64,000 nt of DNA from positions 372,001 through 436,000 of the forward strand of contig NZ_AUCT01000003.1 of assembly GCF_000429905.1 (NCBI RefSeq). Direction: 5' to 3'. Below are positions 9,857 through 17,993 of the stretch, piece after piece (the stretch's first letter is position 1; every line of letters begins with the position of its first letter). The position numbers and the translations under genes are program-made. The notes under the pieces were generated by a model. The model saw only the letters and a list, made by a program, of their open reading frames with translations, did no database searches and was not told the DNA's origin. The stretch comes from Desulfatibacillum aliphaticivorans DSM 15576. GTDB taxonomy: Bacteria; Desulfobacterota; Desulfobacteria; Desulfobacterales; Desulfatibacillaceae.

Positions 9857-10918
9857 ATGTCTAACCGCTTAAAAGAATTGCTGCAAGACTGTTCGGTGGA
9901 GGCTTCGGCCCCCTGCAGGATCGACATGGGAGGCACCCTGGACATCCCGGTGTTTTACTATGCGCTCCACCATCTTTCGCCGTGCACCTTCAATGCGGCC
10001 CTGGCTCTCAGGACCAAGGTCACGCTGTGCGCCAACGACTCGGACGCCGTCAAGGTTTCGTCCCGGGGTTTTGAAAGCGCCGAGTTCGAGCTGGACTCCG
10101 CGCCCTTTGACCATCCCCTGGGCATTATTTTCGCCATTGCCGTGTATTATCGGGCCCATGGCATTCATATCACCGTGGAATCCGACTCGCCCCCCAAAAG
10201 CGCTTTGGGCGGATCTTCGGCGGCCGCTCTGGCGGTTATCGCGGCCTTTGACAGAGCCTATCAGGAGTTGGGAGAACGCGCTTTGCCGGTCCGGCGCTCC
10301 GTCGCCCTGGCCCACGACATTGAAAGCGCGGTTCTGGGCATCCCCTGCGGCTTGCAGGACCAGCTCGCCGCCGCTTACGGGGGCGTAAACGCTTGGTACT
10401 GGACGGTCAGCCCGGACGGCCCAAGGTTTGAAAAGCAATCCCTCATGGGTAAAAAAGAGGCCCGGGAGTTTGAAAAACGCATCCTGGTAGCCTATTGCGG
10501 CATCCCGCACGTGTCCGCCGACGTAAACACCACCTGGATGAAGCAGTTCGTGTCCGGATCCACCCGGGATAAATGGGTGCAAATAGCAGGCTTGACCGCG
10601 GATTTTGTGGACGCCGTCGATAAAAAGGATTTCCCCAGAGCTATCGAGGCCATGAACAAAGAAGTGGACCTGCGTCTGGAAATGACTCCCGACGTCCTTA
10701 ATCCAATCATGCACCGCCTGGTTCAGGCGGCCAAGGAGAATGCAGCTGGCGCCCGGTTTACCGGGGCCGGCGCTGGCGGCTGCGTATGGGCGTTGGGCGA
10801 AGAAGATAAAATGGAAGCAATTAAAGATTTATGGTCAAAGATCCTGGCCGACGAGGAAGGCGCCCATCTTTTGGATGCAGGCGTCGACCCGGACGGGGTC
10901 CTGGTAAGCCAAAGGTAA
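9857..10918 (+). CDS. GHMP-family small-molecule kinase
   Basis: 353 aa. The three GHMP motifs are visible: motif 1 near the N-terminus (ASAPCRIDMGGTLD), motif 2 SALGGSSAAALAVIAAF (phosphate-binding loop) and motif 3 RFTGAGAGGCVWAL. The closest recognisable type is the sugar kinase group that includes D-glycero-D-manno-heptose 7-phosphate kinase and L-fucokinase-like enzymes, but the substrate cannot be fixed from sequence. AUG 9857 follows GGGAGG (9842-9847). It sits between recO and glyQ in the same tight run of genes, a position that says little about substrate. Confidence 0.8.
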   Translation: MSNRLKELLQDCSVEASAPCRIDMGGTLDIPVFYYALHHLSPCTFNAALALRTKVTLCANDSDAVKVSSRGFESAEFELDSAPFDHPLGIIFAIAVYYRAHGIHITVESDSPPKSALGGSSAAALAVIAAFDRAYQELGERALPVRRSVALAHDIESAVLGIPCGLQDQLAAAYGGVNAWYWTVSPDGPRFEKQSLMGKKEAREFEKRILVAYCGIPHVSADVNTTWMKQFVSGSTRDKWVQIAGLTADFVDAVDKKDFPRAIEAMNKEVDLRLEMTPDVLNPIMHRLVQAAKENAAGARFTGAGAGGCVWALGEEDKMEAIKDLWSKILADEEGAHLLDAGVDPDGVLVSQR

Positions 10919-10935
10919 GAAAAGGAAAACAATCC

Positions 10936-11802
10936 ATGACGTTCCAAGATATTATTCTCACACTTCAAAAATACTGGGCTGAAAAAGGCTGCGTCCTGGT
11001 GCAGCCCTATGACATGGAAGTGGGAGCAGGGACTTTTCATCCCGAAACCCTTCTGAGGTCTTTAGGGCCCGAGCCCTGGAAAACCGCTTATGTGCAGCCT
11101 TCCCGCAGGCCCACGGACGGAAGGTACGGAGAAAACCCCAACCGCCTCCAGCATTATTACCAGTTTCAGGTCATCATCAAGCCGTCGCCCGACGACGTCC
11201 AGGGCCTTTACCTGGACAGCCTCAAGGCCATCGGCATCGATCCCCTGGCCCACGACATCCGCTTTGTGGAAGACGACTGGGAATCCCCCACCCTGGGCGC
11301 CGCCGGCCTGGGCTGGGAAGTCTGGCTAGACGGCATGGAAATCACCCAGTTCACCTATTTCCAGCTTGCAGGCAGCATCGAGCTTTCCCCCGTGACCGTG
11401 GAACTGACCTACGGCCTGGAGCGCATCGCCATGTACCTGCAGGAAATCGACAATGTGTACGAACTGGACTGGAACGGCGTTGTCAAATACGGCGACCTGC
11501 ACCACATGAACGAAGTGGAGCAAAGCACCTATAACTTTGAAGTGGCCAACGTGGACATGCTTCTGGGCTTTTTCGACTCCTACGAAGCCGAAGCCAAGGC
11601 CTGCCTGGAAAAAGAGCTGGTCCTGCCCGCTTACGAGTATTGCCTCAAGTGCTCGCACACCTTCAACCTGCTGGACGCCCGAGGCGCCATCAGCGTTACG
11701 GAGCGCACGGGCTATATCGCCCGCATCCGCAACATGGCACGGGGCTGCGCCGAAAAATATCTTGAACAAAGAGAGTCCATGGGATTTCCCCTGGCCAAAT
11801 AA
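10936..11802 (+). CDS. glyQ: Glycine-tRNA ligase alpha subunit
   Basis: 288 aa. ATG 10936 is chosen; the frame is open 35 codons further up but that part overlaps the previous gene and is not GlyQ-like. The sequence MTFQDIILTLQKYWAEKGC and the QPYDMEVGAGTFHPET segment are hallmark GlyQ. This is the catalytic class II subunit of the alpha2-beta2 glycyl-tRNA synthetase. glyS follows 35 bp later, as expected. Confidence 0.98.
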   Translation: MTFQDIILTLQKYWAEKGCVLVQPYDMEVGAGTFHPETLLRSLGPEPWKTAYVQPSRRPTDGRYGENPNRLQHYYQFQVIIKPSPDDVQGLYLDSLKAIGIDPLAHDIRFVEDDWESPTLGAAGLGWEVWLDGMEITQFTYFQLAGSIELSPVTVELTYGLERIAMYLQEIDNVYELDWNGVVKYGDLHHMNEVEQSTYNFEVANVDMLLGFFDSYEAEAKACLEKELVLPAYEYCLKCSHTFNLLDARGAISVTERTGYIARIRNMARGCAEKYLEQRESMGFPLAK

Positions 11803-11837
11803 GCCGGGGTTTTCCGGGAAACACATAGAGGTATGAA

Positions 11838-13910
11838 ATGCAACCATTGTTATTGGAAATAGGAAGCGAAGAAATTCCCGCCGGGTATATTGTCCCGGCT
11901 TTGGAGGCCCTGGCGCAGGCCCTGGACGCCAAGCTGGAAAACGCACGGATCGCCCATTCAAAACCCAAGGTTTACGGCACGCCCCGGCGTTTGGCCGTGA
12001 TCCTGGACGAAGTGGCTGAAAAGCAGGAATCCGTGACCACCGAAATGGTCGGTCCTCCCAAGAGCGTGGCCTTTGACGACGAAGGCAAGCCCAAGGTTCC
12101 GGCCGTCAAGTTCGCCGAAAAAGCCGGCGTGGCCGTGGAAGAGCTTACGTTTCAGGAAACGGAGAAAGGCGTGTATTTGTGCGCCAAAATCCAGGACGAG
12201 GGCAAGGAAACCCTGGGCATTCTCCAGGAAATGCTGCCTGAGATCATCAGCCACATTCCGTTCCCCAAGTCCATGCGCTGGGCCGCCCTGCCCGGAACCT
12301 TCGCCAGGCCGGTTTTCTCCATCCTGGCCCTGCTGGGCGATCAAGTCATTCCTTTTGAATGGAACGGCGTGACCACCGGCCGCCAGACCCGCGGGCATTA
12401 TTTCATGGCGCCCGAAGCCATTGACATCCAAACTCCGTCCGAATACGTGGACGCCCTGGAAAAAGCCAAGGTCATCGCCGACATTCCCACGCGCCGCAAG
12501 ATGGTCAAGGAAGGCGTGGACGCCGTCGCCAAGGAGTTGGGCGGCGACGCCATCGAAGACGAGGAACTGGTGGACATCGTGGCCAATCTGGTGGAATTCC
12601 CCGCGCCCGTGGGCGGCAAGTTCGAAACCGGATTTTTGGAAGTGCCGGACAAAGTCCTTATCACCGCCATGCGCGAGCACCAGAAATATTTCGCCATCCA
12701 GGACAAAGACGGCAAGCTCATGCCCTGCTTTGTGGCTGTGAACAACACCCAATGCAAGGATCCCCAGCTTGTGGCCACCGGGCACGAACGCGTGCTCCGC
12801 GCCAGGCTCTCCGACGCCAAGTTCTTCTGGGACGTGGATAAAAAACAGTCCATGGAAGACTGGGTCAAGCGCCTGGATCGGGTTCTGTTTCAGAAGAAGC
12901 TGGGCTCCGTGGGCGAAAAGGTCGCCCGGGTGGAGGAAATGGCCAAGTTCCTGGCCGCCGCCCCCGAAATCAACGGCGATCCCGACAAAGCCCAAAAGGC
13001 GGCGCACTTCTGCAAAGCCGACCTGGTTTCCGGCTTGGTCATCGAGTTCACCAAGCTCCAGGGCGTCATGGGCAAGGCTTACGCCTCCCTGGCGGGCATG
13101 GACGCGGAAACGGCAAGCGCTCTGGAAGAGCATTATCTGCCGGCCTATTCCGGCGGCCCCCTGCCCCGGACCAAAACGGGCGACGCAGTAGCCATGGCCG
13201 ATAAAATGGACTCCTTGTGCGGCTGCTTCGCCGTGGGGCTCATCCCCTCGGGCAACCGCGATCCTTACGCCCTGCGCCGTCAGGGCATCGGCGTCATTCG
13301 CATCCTGCAGGAAAAGGGGTATTCGCTCAGCCTTAGCGCCATCGTGGACAAAGGCCTGGAACTGGTCAAGGACAAGGCGGACCAGGACCTTGCGGAAACT
13401 CGCGACAAGATCATCTCCTTTCTGGCTGACCGCATGGCCCACATGCTGGCCGAGCAGGGATTTTCCAAGGACGTCATCCAGGCGGCCGTCGCCATCTCCT
13501 GCGACGACATCCCGTACCTGTGGAAGCGCGTGGCGGCCGTGGAAAAACTCAAGACCTTGCCCGATTACGAAGCCCTGGCCCAGACCTTCAAACGGGTGGC
13601 CAACATCATCAAGCAGGCTGCTGAAAAGGGAACGCTGTCCGATCAGGAAGTGAACCCGGCCCTGTTTGAAAAGGATTGCGAAAAGGATCTGCTGGAAGCC
13701 TTCACCGCCATGGAAGCCAAGGTCAGCGGCCTGGGCGTGGATGAGGCGCTGCTGGAAGTCGCCAAGCTCCGCCCTGCGGTGGACGCTTTCTTCGACGACG
13801 TCATGGTCATGGCTGAGGACATGAAGGTCCGGGAAAACCGCTTGGCCCTGCTGGCCGGCATCGCAGGCCTGTTCGGCCGCTTTGCGGATTTCTCGCGCAT
13901 TTCCGCGTAA
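11838..13910 (+). CDS. glyS: Glycine-tRNA ligase beta subunit
   Basis: 690 aa, a full-length beta subunit. It begins MQPLLLEIGSEEIPAGYI, a signature of GlyS, has the HD-like region around FCKADLVSGLVIEFTKLQG, and ends with the DALR anticodon-binding-like domain (ENRLALLAGIAGLFGRFADFSRI). It works with GlyQ in charging tRNA-Gly. The forward housekeeping run ends here; the next 360 bp carry repeats rather than genes. Confidence 0.98.
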   Translation: MQPLLLEIGSEEIPAGYIVPALEALAQALDAKLENARIAHSKPKVYGTPRRLAVILDEVAEKQESVTTEMVGPPKSVAFDDEGKPKVPAVKFAEKAGVAVEELTFQETEKGVYLCAKIQDEGKETLGILQEMLPEIISHIPFPKSMRWAALPGTFARPVFSILALLGDQVIPFEWNGVTTGRQTRGHYFMAPEAIDIQTPSEYVDALEKAKVIADIPTRRKMVKEGVDAVAKELGGDAIEDEELVDIVANLVEFPAPVGGKFETGFLEVPDKVLITAMREHQKYFAIQDKDGKLMPCFVAVNNTQCKDPQLVATGHERVLRARLSDAKFFWDVDKKQSMEDWVKRLDRVLFQKKLGSVGEKVARVEEMAKFLAAAPEINGDPDKAQKAAHFCKADLVSGLVIEFTKLQGVMGKAYASLAGMDAETASALEEHYLPAYSGGPLPRTKTGDAVAMADKMDSLCGCFAVGLIPSGNRDPYALRRQGIGVIRILQEKGYSLSLSAIVDKGLELVKDKADQDLAETRDKIISFLADRMAHMLAEQGFSKDVIQAAVAISCDDIPYLWKRVAAVEKLKTLPDYEALAQTFKRVANIIKQAAEKGTLSDQEVNPALFEKDCEKDLLEAFTAMEAKVSGLGVDEALLEVAKLRPAVDAFFDDVMVMAEDMKVRENRLALLAGIAGLFGRFADFSRISA

Positions 13911-14272
13911 ATGGGGTCAAATCTACGTTTGACGTTTGAGCCCTTGCAACGCCGGATTTAGTGAGTCGTTAGGGAACAAGTCACCCTTTGTCGGGTTTGA
14001 AGTCCCCCCGCGTTCTCGACCATTTGAAGCGCAAAGCCGGACTTCGTAACCCGACCTACGTCTCATTCGCCACGCTGTCGGGTCACGCGAAGCGCGGGTG
14101 ACTTAAAAATTGGCTGGAAAGGCCACTCGGCAAGGCGCTTTTAATAGCCTGATGCGTCTCAGCGAAGCGATCCGACATAATATGATTTTTACAAACAACG
14201 AACCAGCCCCGGCGGCCTTTATTCGGGCCGGCCGGGGTTCATGGTTATATAATACATTCAAGGAGAATGAAT
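13911..14272. repeat. Gene-free stretch with several inverted repeats
   Basis: No convincing gene. Three structures are seen. At 13916-13933 GTCAAA and TTTGAC face each other across six bases. At 13990-14005 and 14039-14055 a 16-base arm (GTCGGGTTTGAAGTCC) is repeated inverted with one extra base. At 14201-14239 a GC-rich hairpin with an 11 bp stem and one bulge lies about 35 bp before the next start codon. The first motif resembles sequences I associate with ends of REP-type transposase elements, but no transposase is left, so this is only a suggestion. The third could be a terminator lacking a clear U-run. Confidence 0.55.
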
Positions 14273-14524
14273 ATGCCTTACGATGCGGAATTGGATAAAG
14301 TGCTCAAGTCATGGGAGTCCGAAGAAACCGGGCTGGTTATTTCCATCAATCAGTATGCGGAATCCGAGCCCAAACTCCAGATCGGCCCCAGGATGTTCAC
14401 CCGCAAGGACGGCACCAAAAGGCAGGGAAAAGCCGGCCGTCTGACCATAGAAGACGTTTTGTGGCTGTACGATATGATTGACGAGATCAAGGATGAAATG
14501 GTGGAGCTTGCGCCGCCCGAATAA
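14273..14524 (+). CDS. Small PC4-like (transcriptional coactivator p15-type) protein
   Basis: 83 aa. ATG 14273 has AGGAG 7 bases upstream; the ATG at 14267 is too close to it. The core LQIGPRMFTRKDGTKRQGKA followed by GRLTIEDVLWLYDMIDEI resembles the bacterial PC4-like fold, a small single-stranded nucleic-acid binding protein: beta strands with basic residues and a C-terminal helix. The match is by pattern only. Its stop codon overlaps the start of the nucleoside phosphorylase by one base, so translation is probably coupled. Confidence 0.55.
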   Translation: MPYDAELDKVLKSWESEETGLVISINQYAESEPKLQIGPRMFTRKDGTKRQGKAGRLTIEDVLWLYDMIDEIKDEMVELAPPE

Positions 14525-15276
14525 TGACAATTATGGACGAAAAAACATCCCGGGACGCCCTCATCAATCCCAGGGCGATTAAGGGCGTCCCCAATCTGGA
14601 TTCCATCGCCCTCATGTGTGCGGTGCGGCCTGACGTGGACGATCTGGTCAAATGCCTTGGCCTTAAGCGGTCGCACCAGCTGCCCATGAACAAGATCTAT
14701 TTTAACAAGGACGGCAAGGGCGGGAGCGTGGCCGGCCCTATGATGGGCGCGCCTTACGCCGCTTACGTCCTGGAGCAGCTTATTGCCAGCGGCGCCAAAA
14801 AAATCCTGTTTGTGGGATGGTGCGGGGCCGTGAGCCCGGACCTGGAAATCGGCGACGTGATCGTGCCAAGCTCCGCCTTTGTGGACGAAGGCACATCGGT
14901 CCATTATTCGCACCGGGAGATCGGAACCATCGTCCGTTCCTTCCCCAATGAGGATCTCGCTGACTGGCTTTCCGACGCCCTGGAGCGGGAGGAAATCGAA
15001 CACGCCCGAAAAGCCGTCTGGACCACGGACGGCATTTACCGGGAGACGCCCGAGCAGATTGAATATTTTTCCTGGCAGGGCGCGGCGGCTGTGGAAATGG
15101 AGCTTTCCGCGCTTCAGTCCGTGGCCAATTTTCGGGAGGTCGCCTTGTGCGGAGTGTTAATTGTTTCCGACGAACTCCATTCCGGCAAGTGGAAGCCGGG
15201 CTTCAGCGACCCCAAATTTCAGGAAACCCGTAAGAAAGTTATCGAGGCCTTATGCAGGATTTGCCGAGCAGCATAG
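14524..15276 (+). CDS. Nucleoside phosphorylase (PNP/UDP family)
   Basis: 250 aa. The PNP_UDP fold is shown by ILFVGWCGAVSPDLEIGDV, the phosphate/ribose region, and by AAAVEMELSALQSVA, where the VEME segment contacts ribose. It would cleave a nucleoside with phosphate; the base specificity (uridine, purine or methylthioadenosine) is not evident. It overlaps the gene before by one base and the ligase-like gene after by 25 bases, so the three form a tight operon. Confidence 0.82.
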   Translation: MTIMDEKTSRDALINPRAIKGVPNLDSIALMCAVRPDVDDLVKCLGLKRSHQLPMNKIYFNKDGKGGSVAGPMMGAPYAAYVLEQLIASGAKKILFVGWCGAVSPDLEIGDVIVPSSAFVDEGTSVHYSHREIGTIVRSFPNEDLADWLSDALEREEIEHARKAVWTTDGIYRETPEQIEYFSWQGAAAVEMELSALQSVANFREVALCGVLIVSDELHSGKWKPGFSDPKFQETRKKVIEALCRICRAA

Positions 15277-17147
15277 CAGACATTTCCGATCCCGAACTCC
15301 TGGGCCAATGGCTTGAAAAATACAATGAGGCTTACCGGGCCGGCAAGCCCATGATCTCTGACGCCCATTACGACCTGTTGGTGGAGCGCCTGCGGGAGAT
15401 CGCCCCGGACCACGGGTTTTTGTCCGCCGTGGAGGCGGAGACCTTTGCGGACAAACGCGAAGTGCGCCACCCCGCCCCCATGCTGTCCACGGAAAAGGCT
15501 TACGACAAACAGTCCTTGGAACGCTTTGTTGATAGGGTTTACAAAGAGGCCGCCCAGATCGGCGTGACGGACGTGCTTTTTCAGGTTACGCCCAAGCTGG
15601 ACGGCCTGGCCGCCCGGGACGATGGACAAATCCTGGCCACTCGCGGCAACGGTTATGCAGGCTACGACATTACAAACGCCTTGGAAAAAGGCGTGATCCC
15701 CCAGGGCGGGCGCGGCCTGGGCCTGGGCGAAATCGTGGCGGTTCAATCCTATTTTCAGGAAAACCTGGCCGACCGGTTTGAGCATCCCCGGAACATGGTT
15801 GTCGGGATTATTTCCTCGGACGTTTTGAACATTTCGGCCAAGCAGGCTTTGGAAGATAAGCAGGTGCATTTCGTCCCTTACGCCACGCTGAACAAATGGG
15901 AAGGCTCGGGCAAGGAACTGCTCGAGAACAGCGAAAAAATCACCCAGGACCTCATCCAGGCCACGGACTACCCCATGGACGGCATGGTCGCTTCGGTCAT
16001 GAACCAGGACGTGCGCGACCATATGGGCGCCACCTCCCATCACTACCGGTGGCAGATCGCCATCAAGGCCAAAGGCGAGACCGGCGTCACCACGGTCAAC
16101 GCCATCACCTGGCAGGTGGGGCGCACCGGCAACGTCACCCCCGTGCTGGAAGTGGAGCCCCTGAAGCTCTCCGGCGCCACCATCCGCAGGGTGACGGCCC
16201 ATAACGCCGGACGCATTCGCGAAAAAGGCGCGGGCGTCGGCGCAAGCATCGAGGTCATCCGCTCCGGCGAGGTCATTCCCAAGCTGGAAAACGTCTTGAC
16301 TCCCTCGGATGATACGCTAATCCCGGAAAACTGCCCGGTCTGCGAAACGCCCCTGGAATGGAACAACGATTTTTTGAAATGCCCCAACCTCAACTGCAAG
16401 GCCCGGGTGGAGCAGCGCATCCGCCATTGGTTTCGGATTCTGGGCAACGCGGACTGGTTCGGCATAAAAACCGTGGAACGGCTTGTGGCCGGAGGATTTG
16501 ACAGCCTGGAGAAAATCTACGCCATGACCGAGGAGGACTTTTTATCGCTCGAGTTCGGGCCGGTGCAGTCAAAGAATCTGGTGGAGGCAATCGGTCTGAG
16601 CAAGTCCCGGCCCGTGGAGGACTGGCGATTTTTGGCGGCATTCGGCATTAGCGACCTGGGCGAAGGCGACAGCCGCAAGATTCTCTCCTTTTTCCCCCTG
16701 GAGGAATTGCTGGACAAAACCCGGGACGACATCGTCGCCCTGCACGGCTTCGGGGATGTCACCAGCATATCCATAGAAAAAGGCCTGAAGGCTTTAGGCC
16801 CCACCATCCGCCACATGCTGGACTTGGGATTCAACCTCCAGCCTACGCCCCTGAAATCCGAGATGGACGTCTCCAGCCCTATTTCCGGAAAAGGCGTGGT
16901 GTTTACCGGAAGCATGGAAACGGGCTCCCGCAAGGACATGGAGGAAAAGGCCCGGTCTTTGGGCGCCAACGTGCAAAAAGCAGTGACGGGCAAGACCGAT
17001 TACCTGATTTGCGGCGCCAAAGTGGGCGCTAAAAAGACCCAAAAAGCTCAGGATTTAGGCGTAACCGTGCTGACGGAACAGGAATACCTCCAATTGCTGG
17101 AGGGCGGGGAATCCCAATCCTCTCCCGAGCAAATGAGCCTGTTTTGA
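15252..17147 (+). CDS. Divergent NAD-dependent DNA ligase (LigA)-like protein
   Basis: 631 aa; typical LigA is about 670. Adenylation motif I PKLDG is present with the nucleophile K115, and ATRGNG stands for motif III. A Zn finger (C361, C364, C377, C382), a helix-hairpin-helix region and a C-terminal BRCT domain (about 550-625) follow. Several residues differ from E. coli LigA: the Tyr-His pair of domain Ia is Ala-Tyr, the Glu two before the nucleophile Lys is Thr, and motif IV reads DGMVAS where DGxVxK is usual. The motif V Lys (K272) is kept. It may be a second, specialised ligase or have weakened NAD binding. It starts inside the phosphorylase gene. Confidence 0.8.
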   Translation: MQDLPSSIADISDPELLGQWLEKYNEAYRAGKPMISDAHYDLLVERLREIAPDHGFLSAVEAETFADKREVRHPAPMLSTEKAYDKQSLERFVDRVYKEAAQIGVTDVLFQVTPKLDGLAARDDGQILATRGNGYAGYDITNALEKGVIPQGGRGLGLGEIVAVQSYFQENLADRFEHPRNMVVGIISSDVLNISAKQALEDKQVHFVPYATLNKWEGSGKELLENSEKITQDLIQATDYPMDGMVASVMNQDVRDHMGATSHHYRWQIAIKAKGETGVTTVNAITWQVGRTGNVTPVLEVEPLKLSGATIRRVTAHNAGRIREKGAGVGASIEVIRSGEVIPKLENVLTPSDDTLIPENCPVCETPLEWNNDFLKCPNLNCKARVEQRIRHWFRILGNADWFGIKTVERLVAGGFDSLEKIYAMTEEDFLSLEFGPVQSKNLVEAIGLSKSRPVEDWRFLAAFGISDLGEGDSRKILSFFPLEELLDKTRDDIVALHGFGDVTSISIEKGLKALGPTIRHMLDLGFNLQPTPLKSEMDVSSPISGKGVVFTGSMETGSRKDMEEKARSLGANVQKAVTGKTDYLICGAKVGAKKTQKAQDLGVTVLTEQEYLQLLEGGESQSSPEQMSLF

Positions 17148-17222
17148 TGCCAAGGCGGCGCACAAAATGAGGGCCATTTTTTTGACGCCCCGGCCCCTCG
17201 CAGCGCCGGCTTCCCTGTTTGA

Positions 17223-17615
17223 TCAACTCAGATATTTCTGATAGGTCTTGTCAATTCCCATGATGTGGTTCACAAGCCAGTTTTTGAGAAAATTTCCAAG
17301 GGTAGAGGCCATCACAGGCTCCCCGGCGTCTAGCTTGGCTTTCAACTCCACAACCTGTTTGGTAAAAAGCCTATGCTCCTCCTGGTGGCTCGCCAAATTC
17401 GGATAAGTGCTTTGCTTCAGAGCCATTTCTTCGTTATTGAAATGGGTTTTCGTGTAGGCGACCAGTTCGTTGCAGGTGGCCTGCATGGCATCCCTGGCCT
17501 TGCCGACCTTCATGGCTTCATAAAATCTGTTGGTAAGGTCAATGAGTTTTTTATGTTCATTGTCAAAACGGGGCACTCCCACGCTGTACTTTTCATCCCA
17601 GTTAAAAAATGCCAT
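17223..17615 (-). CDS. Bacteriohemerythrin
   Basis: 130 aa, a single-domain hemerythrin. All di-iron ligands are present: H21, H58, E62, H77, H81, H117 and D122, in the contexts NEHKKL, THFNNEE, SHQEEH and NHIMGID. It binds O2 reversibly in the cytoplasm and is thought to buffer or sense oxygen in anaerobes and microaerobes. It is read on the reverse strand and ends opposite the ligase-like gene. No neighbour points to a chemotaxis role. Confidence 0.95.
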   Translation of the reverse strand: MAFFNWDEKYSVGVPRFDNEHKKLIDLTNRFYEAMKVGKARDAMQATCNELVAYTKTHFNNEEMALKQSTYPNLASHQEEHRLFTKQVVELKAKLDAGEPVMASTLGNFLKNWLVNHIMGIDKTYQKYLS

Positions 17616-17993
17616 TTTGCTCTCCTTTGCTTTCCGTTCTCTGTAACGGCTTGCAAATTGTTGTTATTTCAGGCGCCCCCTATGAGCGCGGCGGCGACTG
17701 GCACACTGCATTTTCAATCTTAAACGGAATTTAAGCAAAAAACATACCATGGCCCCTGTCTAATAAAGACAGTTTGCTTCCCGGATTTTCGCCCTCCGGG
17801 CGCGAGGCATAGGACTTTGAAGCATGGAACTTGACATAAAATCCTCGGGCATATACCTTAAAACAATAATGAATTTAGGAAGTTATCTCTATTTGAAATA
17901 CACTTCAAAGACCAGAATGCATTGTTTCTTAAATGAAAAAACACTCACATCCTTACGGAAGCAAAACCATTATCCCCGGAGGAATAGTGAAGT
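17616..17993. other. Intergenic region between divergent hemerythrin and sensor genes
   Basis: About 380 bp without a gene. It must hold the promoters of both flanking genes. A GC-rich half-palindrome (CCCGGATTTTCGCCCTCCGGG) region sits near 17778. The only promoter-like site I can point to on the forward strand is at 17831-17859. Confidence 0.5.
17831..17859 (+). promoter_or_regulatory. Possible sigma-70-type promoter for the solute-binding sensor gene
   Basis: TTGACA at 17831-17836 and TACCTT at 17854-17859 with a 17 bp spacer; TATACC at 17852 is an alternative with a 15 bp spacer. It lies about 135 bp before the start codon at 17994. The -35 is perfect, the -10 is weak. Confidence 0.3.

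Noticed and set aside
11958..13442. 494-codon open frame antisense to glyS
   Set aside because: Shadow of a well-established tRNA synthetase gene.
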